From Hypericum androsaemum (Eukaryota > Streptophyta > Magnoliopsida > Malpighiales > Hypericaceae): a DNA stretch of 64,000 nt. This document shows, in pieces, positions 20,373-32,102 of the stretch. The stretch's first letter is position 1, and each line of letters starts with the position of its first letter. The translations under genes and the position numbers were made by a program. The stretch covers positions 13,718,308 through 13,782,307 of the forward strand of contig OZ023184.1 of the NCBI GenBank assembly GCA_963995505.1. Reading direction: 5' to 3'. The notes below the pieces were generated by a model. The model was not told where the DNA came from. It did not search any database and saw only the letters and a list, made by a program, of their open reading frames with translations.

Positions 20373-21118
20373 ATGTCAGATTATGGCATGAAGTTTGCTC
20401 TTGTGAAGTTCGATGGTTCATCAAATTTTGAGCTATGGCAAAGGCGTATCAATGATCTCCTCGTGTAATAAAAGATGGTTCATTTCGCTCTCGGAGAAGA
20501 AGTCCGAGAAGATGGAGGAGCAAGAGTGGGAAGAGTTGGAGGCCAAGGCGGTAGCGAAGATTCGCTTGTGCTTGACGGATGATGAGGAGCCACAAGCTAG
20601 GTTGTGGAAGAAGATCTAGGTCAGAGTCAAAGAAGTTCATTGGAAGTAGTTTTAAGTGCAGAGAAGGGCACATGAAGGAGACTATCCAGGATGAACTGGG
20701 AATCAAGACAACGAGGAGGGATCAACATCTATAACCATGGTCACATGTTCAGATGGGTCGGATGGTGACTGACTTTCTATCTCATCAAGTCCAATGCATC
20801 TTGATAATCTCTTTTCTTTAGGGACCTTGGATTATAACAATGATAGTTATAAAGGTAGGCTAATGAAGGTGGAGAAGGATGCGATGGTACTGATGAATGG
20901 TGAAAGGAAATACCTACAGGTTAGTGAGGCACATTGTTGTAGGTGGAGTCACATCAATGGGTCTGAAGGAGTTAGCAAAAGCTCAGGTCATATGAGGTTG
21001 GCTCGTATGAGGGAGCAAATGCTTGACATGGATGGTTTGAGTGTAGTTGGGATTCACAAAGACATGGATAGCAAGCTATGGTTGTTTTATGAAGGCATGG
21101 TTGGCAAGGAACTATAGT
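20373..21118 (+). pseudogene. Deleted gag-pol relic of Copia-type copy 1
   Basis: Starts MSDYGMKFALVKFDGSSNFE, the Copia gag (UBN2) N-terminus. It passes KKSEKMEEQEWEELEAKAVA and then jumps to SLGTLDYNNDSYKGRLMKVE, the region before integrase. Stops occur at about 20466 and after WKKI, and in the linker. The large internal deletion is shared with the copy at 24291-26265, so it predates both insertions. Confidence 0.8.
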
Positions 21119-21741
21119 TTTCTCTGAGAAGAATTATTAGTCGTGCCTCGCTATGATTGTTTAAAGGGACGTGTACGTCAAAGGTGTTGGGTAGGTTTTG
21201 CATGGAGAATGCGAAGTAGTTGATAGCACTATGAGCAAATCGGGTATCTCACTCAAAGCCGAACGGTGAAGTTCGAGGTATGTCGAGAGTTCTACTTTGT
21301 AGAACAAAAGGTTGCCCTTTGTATGCTATGGCACATATCATTGGTATGCGGCAAGAAGGTCCAGTGGTGAAGCAGTTCGAGGTTGCAGAGCATGGGGTTG
21401 ACCGAAAAATAGAGAGCGTGTCTATTGGTCGCAAGGTTGCTTCAACAGGTGGACAAGCTAGTTGGGGTTCAATAGAGATTGGAGAGAATAGACCAAACAG
21501 GCTCGGAAGCTCAAGCTTGGGGGCTGACTCCAAGTGATTAAACTAAGGTGGAGAGTAAGTTGAGATGGTCTTATTGATGGCAGTTGTATCTATGGTTCGA
21601 GGTAGAGTTGGTAGAGTCAAATTAATTTTGCGAGTTCTCATAGTTCTTCATGAGGCGGTGTCTCATCAAGGTGGAGTTTGTTAAAGTTCGAATAGAACTT
21701 TATAGTTCGTCCACGGGATGATTTTCTGCCAAGGTGGAGAT

Positions 21742-22067
21742 TGTTAGAGATATCGAGAAATTGAACAGGAAAGATTTGTGTATTTGTTTCCAGTTTAGTT
21801 CGAACTAAGATTTGTGGGCTTGTTTCCAGTTTAGTTCGGACTCTTGTTTTGAGCTCCTAATTCAATTTAAATAGATTACTTGATGTACAAGAGTTTGTCT
21901 CTATATGAAGGCATATTATCCAAGGGTTTTTGTATGGTTTTGTGACTCGGATCCATCAATAAAAGATCTCTTTTCTCCCCGTGGACATAAATATTAGACC
22001 GAACCACGTAATCTCTTGTATCATGCTCTTTGTGCATTTTGTTCTCGAAGTTGCTGAATTCGTAACA
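21742..22067 (+). repeat. Right LTR of Copia-type copy 1
   Basis: 326 bp. Preceded by AAGGTGGAGA, a short polypurine tract. Carries a partial tandem duplication of the TTTGTGGGCTTG / CAGTTTAGTTCG segment. Confidence 0.82.
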
Positions 22068-22204
22068 GATATGTTGTTTAATTATATTTACTATAATGCT
22101 TGGAATTATTTTTAAGATTTAATACTTGTCTTGAGTATGCTTGTTACTTCCTTGGTGTATTTTGTGTATATTTTGGAAACTTATGGTCGTTACTAATACA
22201 AATC

Positions 22205-22520
22205 TCACTTGTCAAGCAAAACATTGAAGTGGTCTTAGGAGCAACAACTTGGTTTTATAAGGAGAAGACATTGAAGTGGTCTTGTAGGATCAAAGGTTGG
22301 GATAATCGGGACTTGATCAGCTTGGAAAAGGAGGTTGGTAATTTATGAGCAGCTACCTGAATAATGCCAAGTTAAAATGAAATGTCAATTTTTAAAAGAA
22401 AGCACGGGTCAAGTTTAATTTTGACTTTTCTTTTTTTTAGGGTAATCATGACTTTGCTTGGATTTCCTTGCATTTTCTTCTCCTATTGTGAATGTGTCTC
22501 TTTTGTGGATGTGATTTGGT
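22205..22520 (-). pseudogene. LecRK 5' end remnant (start codon plus promoter)
   Basis: Reading minus from 22271, ATG is followed by codons for MSSPYKTKLLL, the LecRK signal-peptide start, and homology ends at about 22238. Upstream (22272-22520) it keeps the LecRK flank phrases GGACTTGATCAGCTTGG and GAGCAGCTACCTGAATAATG. The rest of the gene is gone. It shows the LecRK tandem array once extended at least 18 kb from the intact copy. Confidence 0.65.
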
Positions 22521-22559
22521 GTTTTTGTTTATTTCAATTCGGAGAATTGCTCTAAAGTT

Positions 22560-24160
22560 GAAAACGTCTTCTGATTATATTCTAGAAGTTGAACTCATGT
22601 ATAGATTGGAATAAGCAAATGATAAATTGATATCCAATTCTTGTAAGTTTGAAATAAGTTACCGCGTACAACATTCGAAATATGCCCATAGATTTTCAAT
22701 TGGTTGGACCAAACAGGAAAATTAGTTTTTTTTGGAAAAAACTATTTTATTTGATTAAAATTGGATTAAATTAATATTTTGTTACTTGTAAATAATAAAT
22801 TTTGCATCTAATTTACAGTTTTTTAGGGAATATTTTGCTTCTAATTTGAAGTGCCCTTGAGATAAATATTCTTTACAGAAATAAAAATACCTTATGCCGA
22901 AAAAGCACATCCTTTTCGTCGTTTTTTCCTCATAGCCTCCGTGTAATAATTCCTTGGTAACTCACGGTAAAATTTTGATGAAATTGACGGTCTTAATTTG
23001 GTAAGAAAGAATTCTATGCTAAGTAGAGTATAAATTTTATATTAATAGACTCTACTTATAAAAAAATTATTCCTTTGTAACATCACGCTTTTTCCCTTTG
23101 TGTGGAATGATCTCTCTAACCCCAATTATTATTAACTATTGACTATACATTTAGCTATCTGCTATCGGGATTAACATAATAAAAAGACCAAGAAGTTTTT
23201 TATTACACTAATTCCCACACCCCGAGATTTTTTCAAACAAATCATGAACATGCAAAGTTGGTTTAAGTTCAAACTCTACAGAGATTAGATATATTTTTTT
23301 GAGGAATTACAGAGATTAGATATAGCAACAAATATATTTATTACCTCGAAGAATCTTCTTGGTGTAACGATTGCGATTCAAATCCAGTTTATTGGTAAAA
23401 GGACATGATTTAGATCGGTTAATTTTTAATAAGCCAAAAATTATTTGGTTTAACAGCACAAAGAATTGGAGTATTTTATAAAGGTCCATGATTTAAATCG
23501 TATAATAATTTACTTTTTAAAAAAGAGTTAATTTTTAATAAAAATTACGAGAGATAAAACAAATAAAGTTACGAGAAATTAAATGAATTTTATATGATTC
23601 ATAATATATCTAAAAATTGATAAAATTTTAACTATTAAATATATCAAATTTATCATATCGTATAACTTTTTCTGGATAAAATTATCTACATTTTCCCAAT
23701 GTCATCAGTTTCTTGGCGACTTTCTTCCGGATGCATAAAATTTGACCACGGAAACATGAAAAACTTGTTGAACCCGATTCCATTAGTTATCATTTAGTCA
23801 AAACATGCAGTGCAATTAATTCATCCACTCATTTCTTTTGAGTAATATACTCTCAAATTTTTGTCCAGAAAATGCATGATAGTTAAATGAGAGAATTTGT
23901 TTACAATTCAAATATTCTATTTGGTTCCAATCTAAATTAATTAACTTAATTTCAGTGATTTTAACCAAAAAATAGTGATGTATATTTTTAAATAGGGAAA
24001 AAAACTTCACTGAGAAGGACGTGCACTATATTGTAAAAGGAACAGACAAATAAGCAGCGGGAATGATCACAACGTTACATCTCCTGATAATATAAACTTC
24101 ACCATCACAATTTGGCTTTAAATCCACCGGTGGAAGCTACTTTATTTAATCTTCGAGGTT
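22560..24160. other. AT-rich intergenic DNA, nothing recognised
   Basis: No gene, repeat boundary or RNA is evident. Short similarity near 22605-22640 to 11770-11800 belongs to the old LecRK duplication. Confidence 0.45.
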
Positions 24161-24290
24161 AATGAAATGCATAGTTTAAAAACTTTGTCCCTTCTTTTGT
24201 CCTTAACTAATGCCACCCTTTTGAATCTGAATGCATTTAAATCCATTGAGACACAAGAATCCAATAGAACAGAAGATGGATCACACCAGC

Positions 24291-24580
24291 TGTTAGGAAT
24301 TCAGCAAGTTAGAGAACAATACGTGCAAAGAACACGGACACAAGAGATAACGTGGTTCGGCCTAATGCCTACGTCCACGGAGAGAAAGGAAAATTTTTAT
24401 TGATGGATCCAAGCGACTAAGCAATACAAAACCCTTAGGTAACATGCCTTTATATAGAGGCAAATCTTTGTATATCAAGTAATCTATCTAGGTCAAATTA
24501 GGAGTCCAAAATCTAGTCTAAATAGAATAGGAAACAAGCCCACAAATAGTTTCCTCTTCAATTTCTCGACATCTTTAACA
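24291..24580 (-). repeat. 3' LTR of Copia-type copy 2
   Basis: 290 bp, ends TGTTAG/TTAACA on the plus strand. The highly conserved stretch GTGGTTCGGCCTAATGCCTA is shared with the other three LTRs of the family in this window. Confidence 0.88.
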
Positions 24581-25169
24581 ATCTCCACCTTGGCGAGAAA
24601 TCATCCCGTGGACGAACCATGAAGCTCCATCCGAATTTCAACAAACTCCACCTTGATGAAATACTGCCCTATGAAGAACCATGAGAACTTGAGAAACCAA
24701 TCTGACTCTACCAGCTCCACCTTGACCATATATACACCACCATCAATAATACAATCTCAACTTTCTCTCTTCCTTTTTCGTTCAATCACTTGGAGCCAGC
24801 CTCCAAGCTTGAGCAACTCCCGAGCTTGCTTGGCATATTCTCTCCAATCTCCATCGAACTCCAACTAGCAAGTCCACCTGCTGAAGTAAACTTGTGACCA
24901 ATAGATGCGCTCTCTATTTTTTGGTCAACTCCATGCTCCGCAATCTCGAACTGCTTTTCTGCTGGACCTTCTTGCCTTGAACCAATGCTACATGCCATAG
25001 CATACAATGGGCAACTTTTTGTTCTACCAAGTAGAACCCTCGATATATCACGAACTCCACTGTTCGGCCTTGAGTGAGATACCCGATTCGCCCGTGATGC
25101 TACCAACGGCTTCGCATGCTCCATGCAAAACCTACCCAATATCTTTGACGTGCACGTCCCTTTAGACAA

Positions 25170-25949
25170 CTATAGCAGAGCCCAACTAACAATGCTTCTC
25201 CGAGACAACCATGGCTCCTTGCCAACCATACCCCTACAAAACAACCATAGCTTGCTATCCATGTCTCCGCGAATCTCAACTGCACTCAAACCATCTATGT
25301 TAAGCCTTTGCTCTCTCATACGAACTAACCTCATATGACTTGAGTTTTTGCCAACTCCTTCAGACCCATTGATGTGACTCCACTTACAACAATGTGCCTC
25401 ACTAACCTGTAGGTATTCCCTTTCACCCTTCATCCCTACTATCGTATCCTTCTCCACCTTTATTAGCCTACCTTTATAACTATCACTGTTATAATCCAAG
25501 GTCCCTAACGAAAAGAGATTACCAGGATGCATTGGACTTGATGAGACAGAAAGCCAGTCACCATCCGACCCGTTTGAACATGTGGCCTTGGTTGTGGATG
25601 CCGATCCTTCCTCGTTGTCTTGATTCCCAGTTCGTCCTAGATAGTCCCTTTTATATGCCCTTCTCCGCACTTGAAGCCACTTCCATCGAACTTCTTTGAC
25701 TCCGACCTGGATTCTCTTCCACAACCCAGCTGGTGGCTCCTCATCATCCGCCAAACATAAGCAAATCTTTGCTACTACCTTGGCCTCCAACTCCTCCCAC
25801 TCTTGCTCCTCCATCTTTTCAGACTTCTTCTCTAAGAGCGCGATGACCATCCCTTGTTGCATGAGGAGATCCTTGACACGCCTTTGCTATAACCTGAAAT
25901 TCGATGAACCATTAAACTTCACAAGAGCAAACTTCGCACCGTCCGACAT
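25170..25949 (-). pseudogene. Deleted gag-pol relic of Copia-type copy 2
   Basis: The minus-strand ATG at 25949 begins the Copia gag. One TAG replaces the Trp of the conserved LWQRR motif. A 230-codon open frame (25862-25170) then fuses gag (KKSEKMEEQEWEELEAKVVA) to the pre-integrase part (LFSLGTLDYNSDSYKGRL). No catalytic domain is present. Confidence 0.8.
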
Positions 25950-25975
25950 CCTCCAACCTTAGCTCTGATATCACT

Positions 25976-26265
25976 TGTTAAGAATTCAGCAAGTTAGAGA
26001 ACAATACGCGTAAAGAACACGGACATAAGAGATAACGTGGTTCGGCCTAATGCCTACGTCCACTGAGAGAAAGGAGAACTTTTATTGATGGATCCAAGCC
26101 ACAAAGCAATACAAAACCCTTGGGTAACATGCCTTTATATAGAGGCAAACCCTTGTATATCAAGTAAGCTATTTAGGTCAAATTAGGAGTCTAAAATCTA
26201 GTCTGAATAGAATAGGAAACAAGCCCACAAATCATTTCCTCTTCAATTTCTCGACATCTTTAACA
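25976..26265 (-). repeat. 5' LTR of Copia-type copy 2
   Basis: 290 bp, adjacent to the primer-binding site at about 25960-25975. Confidence 0.88.
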
Positions 26266-27384
26266 CCAGCAATGAAGAGGAAGGGCCTAATCATAGCCAT
26301 TTCTCTCACGAGCATCCGCTAGAGAGGGCGATTTCCGACGAACGAGGAACCGCGGCATGTGCAGGTTGCAACATGACCATAGCAGCCGGGAGGGAGCTCT
26401 ACAATTGCAGGCCCTGCTCGTACTACCTGTATCGCGTATGCTTCAGAATGCTGAGGCTAATCCAGCACGCAGCTGACCCGGGCCACGGACTTAGCCTTCT
26501 TCTTATGCCAAGCTTCCAATGCAGGGCCTGTGGGCTGCAGGACTCTGGTTTCAGCTACAACTGCAGCATCTGCAGCACCAGCTATCATGCACTATGCACT
26601 TTAAGGCCTCTTACCGAACCTTGTGCTTCGCATCAGCACGTATTGAAGCTTCGGTTCGTCCCTCCTTACGAGGGCTTGGATGGTTTCAGCTGCAACATTT
26701 GTGGAACCGCTGGATCTAACCAATGGCTGTATCGGTGTGATGAGTGCGAATTCGATGTTCACGTTAATTGCATTTACAGGGAACAGATTCCCCAACCTCA
26801 AGCTTGAGAGGTTCAATGACCAAATAGCAAGGGACATCAAAATCGCAGTATTTGCTACTGTTGGCCATCCTGTAATTTGTTATGAGCTGTTTATAAACAT
26901 GCAAATTACTTACGTATCTATGTGTCTGATCGTGCCAAAAAGTCGTTATAGTTCCGTCACTCACTCTCCCACGAGCTACTGATCTCGTGTCTCAGAATTC
27001 TCCAATCAAGTACAGTCCTTTGAGATAATCTAGATAAACTCATATTTTTTTAAGATTAAAATTTCACACCATAATACATGTTTAGGAGGTCTTGTGGCGT
27101 TAGGCTACCCTTTTAAACTTTTTCCCTGAAGTAATTGTATTTTAAAGCACATTAGGCTTTGTCCCTGCAAATAGCGGGTAAGGAGTTTCTTGGCTTAGCC
27201 ATGTGGGTGATGGTTGCAGGCCTCGCCCATGCATGTATCTTGTATCTTGTTATACTCTCGACCTCATGGATGTAGTTCTTTCAATTGAACTATATTTTTC
27301 ATGTTTGTGTAAGTCTCGTCCCCGTGTATGATATTTTTTGGCATGTGGTGTTCAAACATTCTTGTTTTGCTTCCGGTAGAATAT

Positions 27385-27480
27385 CCATATTCAAGTCAAA
27401 ATTTTAAGATAATAGGTAGGTAAATTTTTAACACATATAAACTTGTCCTCCACTTTTGCACTAAGCAATGTGGGATTCTC
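27385..27480. repeat. Dispersed repeat near each DC1 gene
   Basis: The phrase TTTTGCACTAAGCAATGTGG with upstream AATTTTAAGA...TAGGTA(A)ATTT recurs at about 32345-32460 and in weaker form at 35350-35430. All three lie near DC1 genes, so the block was probably duplicated with them. 26808-27384 shows no gene. Confidence 0.5.
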
Positions 27481-27493
27481 AATACGTCACCTC

Positions 27494-27719
27494 TAAAGGA
27501 GATACCCATTCAGATCCCAGAAATCTCTTCCAATCAAGCCCGGATCTGCAGCTGTAACAACCTACCAAATCTGGTCAATATTCCCTTCCTTGTATAAGCT
27601 GCTCACGAGCGGATTCTCTGCAACAAATCTGGACAGTAGTTAATGTTAAGATCCTACAAACCTGTATAAATGTATTGCTGTACAGACTATTGAATTAATA
27701 AGAAATACCCAACCTTTCA
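27494..27719 (+). repeat. Left LTR of Copia element
   Basis: 226 bp, starts TAAAGGAGATACCC, ends CCAACCTTTCA. A TGTATAAATG box at about 27663 is the likely TATA element. Confidence 0.92.
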
Positions 27720-27776
27720 TGGTATCAGAGCCACTCTCGAAAGAGATTACCTTTTTTTCTCCTCTCCTAAACCGGA

Positions 27777-30700
27777 ATGGCCAGCTCTGCCGATATCCCA
27801 TCCGCCACATCAATGGCAACCCCTACTTCCCATATCAGCAAACTTACAGCATCTAATTACCTACTGTGGAAGGCTCAAGTCGAGCCGATGCTCGAGGCAT
27901 CTGACCTCATCAGCCATGTTGATGGCAGTAGCCCCGCACCAGCCAAAGTGCGTGAGGGAGAGACGACTCCCAATCCGGAGTACACCAACTGGCGGAAGAT
28001 CGATAAGAAGACCATTACCTAGATCTCCGTCTCTCTCTCGGAGTCAGCTCTGCCGCAACTTGTCGGTTGCGACACCGCCAAGGACCTCTGGGATCGCCTA
28101 GCAAAAGCCTATGGAGGAAGCTGCAGATCCCAAATGCTTCAATTGAAGCAGTCCATGACCGATCTGAAAAAGGAAGGAGAAAGCATGGAGATCTACCTCA
28201 CCCGAGCCAAGGCAATCGTGGACCAGCTCGCTGCGTTGGGCCACCCTCAGTTCGATGATGACATCACCCAGCGCATCCTCTGTGGTCTTGACGAACATTA
28301 TCGCCCGTTCGCCAAAAATATCGAAGCCCGAGGGACCACCGTCTCCTTCGACGAACTGCAAGGGCTGCTTCGCATCGAGGAGATGAATCTCCGGCGACTG
28401 GGTCTCCTCCCTTCGTCCTCGTCGCTGGCGCCCGCAGCAAACTTTGTATCCAGGTCGGGCCCCTCCAGAGGAGGCCGCGGAGGAAGGAATGGCAGGGGAG
28501 GCAGATGCACGGGGGGGGGGGGGGGGGGGGGCGGGCAGTGTCCCTTCTCTGGGCCAAATCATTATGGGCCCAACTATACAAGCAGATCTGGGCCTCGCCG
28601 AGGACATCAGAATGCGGTCCGGGGCACTGAAGTCTAATGTCACAATTACGAGGGGTACGGTCACTTGGCCCGCGATTGCTCGTCAGCTCGACGCTCAAGG
28701 CCCAACCCTCAGGCCCACCAGGCCACTTCTCCGCAGGGATCTCCGTGGGTGCTTGACTCTGGCACTACACATCATCTGACTTCGGACCTGTCTAACCTTC
28801 ATCTTCACTTAGAGTATAATGGGCCGGAAGAAGTTACGTTTGGTAATGGACAGTCTCTACCTATTTCTCATATCGGGTCCATGTCATTTCCCTTGTCAAA
28901 ATCCTCTATATCATTAACAAATGTTCTATGTGTGCCTCAAGCGAGAACGAATTTGGTCTCTCTAAGCGCGCTCACCCGAGATAACAACATCACTGTGGAG
29001 TTTGTTAATGATCGTTTTTTTGTGAAGGATCAGGTCACGAAGCAGGTACTATGCCAAGGCCAGAGTAAAGACGGGCTGTATCCATTCCAGATGGCAACTA
29101 GTCCTCGGGCATGTTTCGCAGCAACTGGACCTTCTCTACAAATCTGGCATCAGCGATTGGGCCACGCAAATCTACAAGCTGTCAAGGCTGCACTACGATC
29201 GCAGTCCATTTCCTTTTTGAATAAAAAAACTGAGTCCCTATGTGATGGCTGTTGTGTTGGGAAGATTCACAAACTTCCTTTTTCGAAGTCATCTTATCAG
29301 GCGTCCGGGCCTCTTGACCTCATTTGCAGTGATCTTTGGGGCCCTGCACCTGTTATGTCATATGATGCATTCTCTTGTTATGCCATTTTCTTTGACCATT
29401 TTAGCAAGTATGTGTGGATATACTTTCTTAAGCGCAAATCGGAACTCTATGATGTCTTTGTTCAGTTCAAAACACAGGTTGAAAAATTCTTTGGGCGGTC
29501 AATCAAGGCTTTTCAATCAGACTGGGGGGGGGGGGGGGGAGAGTTTCAAAGTCTCACAAAGTATCTCGGCGATAATGGTATCATTCAACGGGTCTCCTAT
29601 CCATACACGCCCGAGCAGAACGGGTGTGCCGAAAGGAAGCATAGGCACATTGTCGAAACAGGCTTGGCCATCCTACACCATGCCTCGATTCCTACTCGGT
29701 TCTGGTCAATAATTTTTGAATCTGCTGCATATCTAATTAATCGGATGCCTACGCCACTGCTCGGTAATATCTCCCCCTATCAAAAATTATTTGATGAGGT
29801 CCCATCGCTAACCAACCTCAGAGTTATTGGTTGTCTGTGTTACCCATGGCTCCGGCCCATCACTAAAAATAAGTTGGAGGCCCGCTCTGTCCCATGCGCA
29901 TTTTTGGGATACAGCCGAGTACACAAAGGCTATCACTGCTATGATTTTTTGGCAAATAAAATACATATCAGTCGTCATGTTTTATTTGATGAAGCCATCT
30001 TCCCCTTTACAGACAAAAAATATACAGGAAAGTGTGCCAATGTGTTCAATCCACATGAGAACCCGGTGTCACCCTCACATCCATCTTATGGCCCCTTCCT
30101 TCGGCCCATTATTCTTCCTGACATGGGCAGCCCACCAGGCCCAGCAGCCCCCACAGCCACGACAGGACCTCAAGTTCAAGAAAATGGGACCCAGGCCAGC
30201 CCCGCAACCGAAGGAACCCAGGCCGCTCCTCCACTCTTAAGCGACACACGGCCGCTCCAAGTCTATCACCGCCGACACAGGGACAACATCCCCCCAATCC
30301 CCGGGGCACCACCACAACCGCCAGCTGCACCGACACTAATCCAGCCCTCTTTAACGCCCCCGAATGACGCCCCAGCACCACCAGTACGGAGTCACCCTAT
30401 GGTAACTCGCTCTCAAGGGCGTGCCTCACCCATGGTGAACCTTGCCAAAACCAATCCAGAAAAGAAAGATGATACACCAAGCTGCTTCACTCAGGCAATG
30501 CGTCACCACCACTGGCGTACAGCGATGGCAGACGAGTTCAATGCCTTAATCTGCAACCAGACCTGGGTTCTCATCCCCCGCTCCTCAGCCATGAATGTCC
30601 TCGGTAACAAATGGGTATTCCGCACCAAATACAACTCCGATGGTACTCTGGCCCGACACAAAGCCAGGCTCGTAGCCAAAGGGTTTCAGTAATGCCCTGG

Positions 30701-32102
30701 CATCGATTATCGGGACACCTTTTGTCCTGTCATTAAGCCTACCACGGTCCGCCTCATTCTTGCACTTGCTGTGTCCTTCAACTGGCCAATCCGACAACTC
30801 GACGTGTCAAATGCCTTTCTTCATGGGCACCTGGCAGACGATGTCTATATGGAGCAGCCACCAGGATTTGTCAACCCTTAATATCCTCACTATGTATGTA
30901 AGCTGCGTCGCTCTCTCTACGGCCTCAAACAAGCACCTCGAGCATGGTTCAGCTGTCTGAAAGCTGCCCTCTATGACTTCGGATTCAAAGGCTCAACGAC
31001 CGACACGTCCTTATTTTACCTCCATGACGGCTCCACTTACCTATTTGTTTTGGTGTATGTTGATGACATCCTTGTCACAGGAAATCAGCCACAGTGTCTC
31101 CACCAGCTTATGGCATATCTACATCACAAGTTTACTGTTAAGGATCTAGGCGATCTATCCTTCTTTCTCGGTATTGAGGCTCGACGCACTGCTGCTGGCC
31201 TGACACTCTCCCAATCCAAGTATGTAACAGATCTCCTGAAATAAGCTGACATGCTCGGGTGCAAGGCCCTGGTAACTCTGGCCACAGCCAGTGCACCACA
31301 AGTCGACGCCGAATGTAACCCCGTACTCTATCGCCAGATCGTAGGCTGCTTGCAATACTTGGGCATCACTCGACCAGAGATTGCATTCGCAGTCAACAAG
31401 TCAGCCCAATTCATGCATAGTCCTGAGTCTGCTCACTGGACAGCCGTCAAGCGCATCCTTCGCTATCTTCAAGGCACACGAGACTATGGTCTACACTTCC
31501 GGCCTTCCAAGGGCTTAACTCTTTCTGCCTACAGTGATGCTGATTGGGCAGGCTGCCCGCTTGACCGTCGCTCCACAACAGGCTACAGCATCTTCATAGC
31601 TCCCAACCTCATCTCCTGGTCCTCCCGGAAACAACGATCTGTCTCACGATCATCCACGGAGGCAGAGTACCGAGCACTAGCAACTGTTGCCTCCGAAGTC
31701 CTTTGGCTCCAGTCCCTCCTACGGGAAATCGGACTCCCACGCACAGCTTGACCAATTCTCTGGTGTGACAACTTGGGCGCCATATATCTCTCAGCCAATC
31801 CTGTATTCCACAGCCGCTCGAAGCATATGGAGATAGACTTCCATTTCGTCCGTGAACAGGTTGCTACAAAGAACCTACAAGTTCACTACATCTCCACCAC
31901 AGACCAAGTCGCAGACATCCTGACAAAGCCACTTCCTCGACAGCGCTTCGAAGACTTACGTAACAAGCTAACCGTGCGCCCTGTTTCGTTGCGGGGGGTA
32001 AAGGAGATACCCATTCAGATCCCGGAAATCTCTTCCAATCAAGCCCGGATCTGCAGCTGTAACAACCTACCAAATCTGGTCAATATTCCCTTCCTTGTAT
32101 AA
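27777..32102 (+). pseudogene. Copia gag-pol polyprotein with six stops, no frameshift
   Basis: One frame runs from the ATG at 27777 into the right LTR. Domains: gag (ASNYLLWKAQVEPMLEAS...), a damaged zinc knuckle (CHNYEGYGHLARDC, second Cys replaced by Tyr), protease (WVLDSGTTHHLT, about 28746), pre-integrase and integrase (HQRLGHAN...CDGC; DLICSDLWGP), reverse transcriptase with YVDD at about 31053, and RNase H (YSDADWAGC; STEAEYRA). In-frame stops lie at 28020 (TAG), 28635 (TAA), 30690 (TAA), about 30879 (TAA), 31242 (TAA) and 31749 (TGA). Each could arise from CAG, CAA or CGA by one C-to-T change. Two G-runs (28511-28531, 29524-29539) sit inside the frame without shifting it. Confidence 0.93.

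Larger units (their letters stand above)
20058..22067 (+). mobile_element. Non-autonomous Copia-type LTR element (copy 1)
   Basis: LTRs 20058-20346 and 21742-22067 both start TGTTAGAGATATCGAGAA and end in TAACA. Flanking 5-bp duplications are GATAT (20053-20057 and 22068-22072). Directly after the left LTR is a primer site resembling the initiator-Met tRNA complement (TGATATCATAGC; consensus TGGTATCAGAGC). The interior is only about 1.4 kb: a gag start and a GAG-pre-integrase piece, with no integrase core, reverse transcriptase or RNase H. The right LTR is longer because of a small internal duplication near 21780-21830. Confidence 0.88.
24291..26265 (-). mobile_element. Non-autonomous Copia-type LTR element (copy 2), inserted in DC1 gene
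   Basis: LTRs of 290 bp each (24291-24580, 25976-26265) in minus orientation are flanked by 5-bp duplications CCAGC (24286-24290, 26266-26270). By eye the LTRs differ at about 19 positions (roughly 93% identity). On the minus strand the primer site next to the 5' LTR reads TGATATCAGAGC, matching initiator-Met tRNA. The interior has the same 1.4-kb deleted structure as 20058-22067. Confidence 0.92.
24276..26807 (+). pseudogene. DC1-domain protein gene split by a retroelement
   Basis: The ATG at 24276 gives MDHTS. The frame is then interrupted by the element at 24291-26265 and resumes at 26271 with NEEEGPNHSHFSHEHPLERA, continuing to a TGA-type end at 26807. Without the insertion it would encode about 183 residues with three Cys/His-rich DC1 (C1-like) modules: HEHPL...CAGC...CRPC...CF, then CRAC...CSIC..YHALC, then CNIC...CDEC..VHVNC. 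It is shorter than its neighbour at 33145, lacking the Asn/Gly-rich tail. The break falls after codon 5. Translation from the internal Met at 26373 would lose the first zinc-binding half-module. A remarkably intact downstream frame suggests the disruption is young. Confidence 0.85.

Noticed and set aside
28098..28664. 188-codon minus-strand frame over the Copia gag
   Set aside because: It is antisense to a recognised gag with clear domain content.
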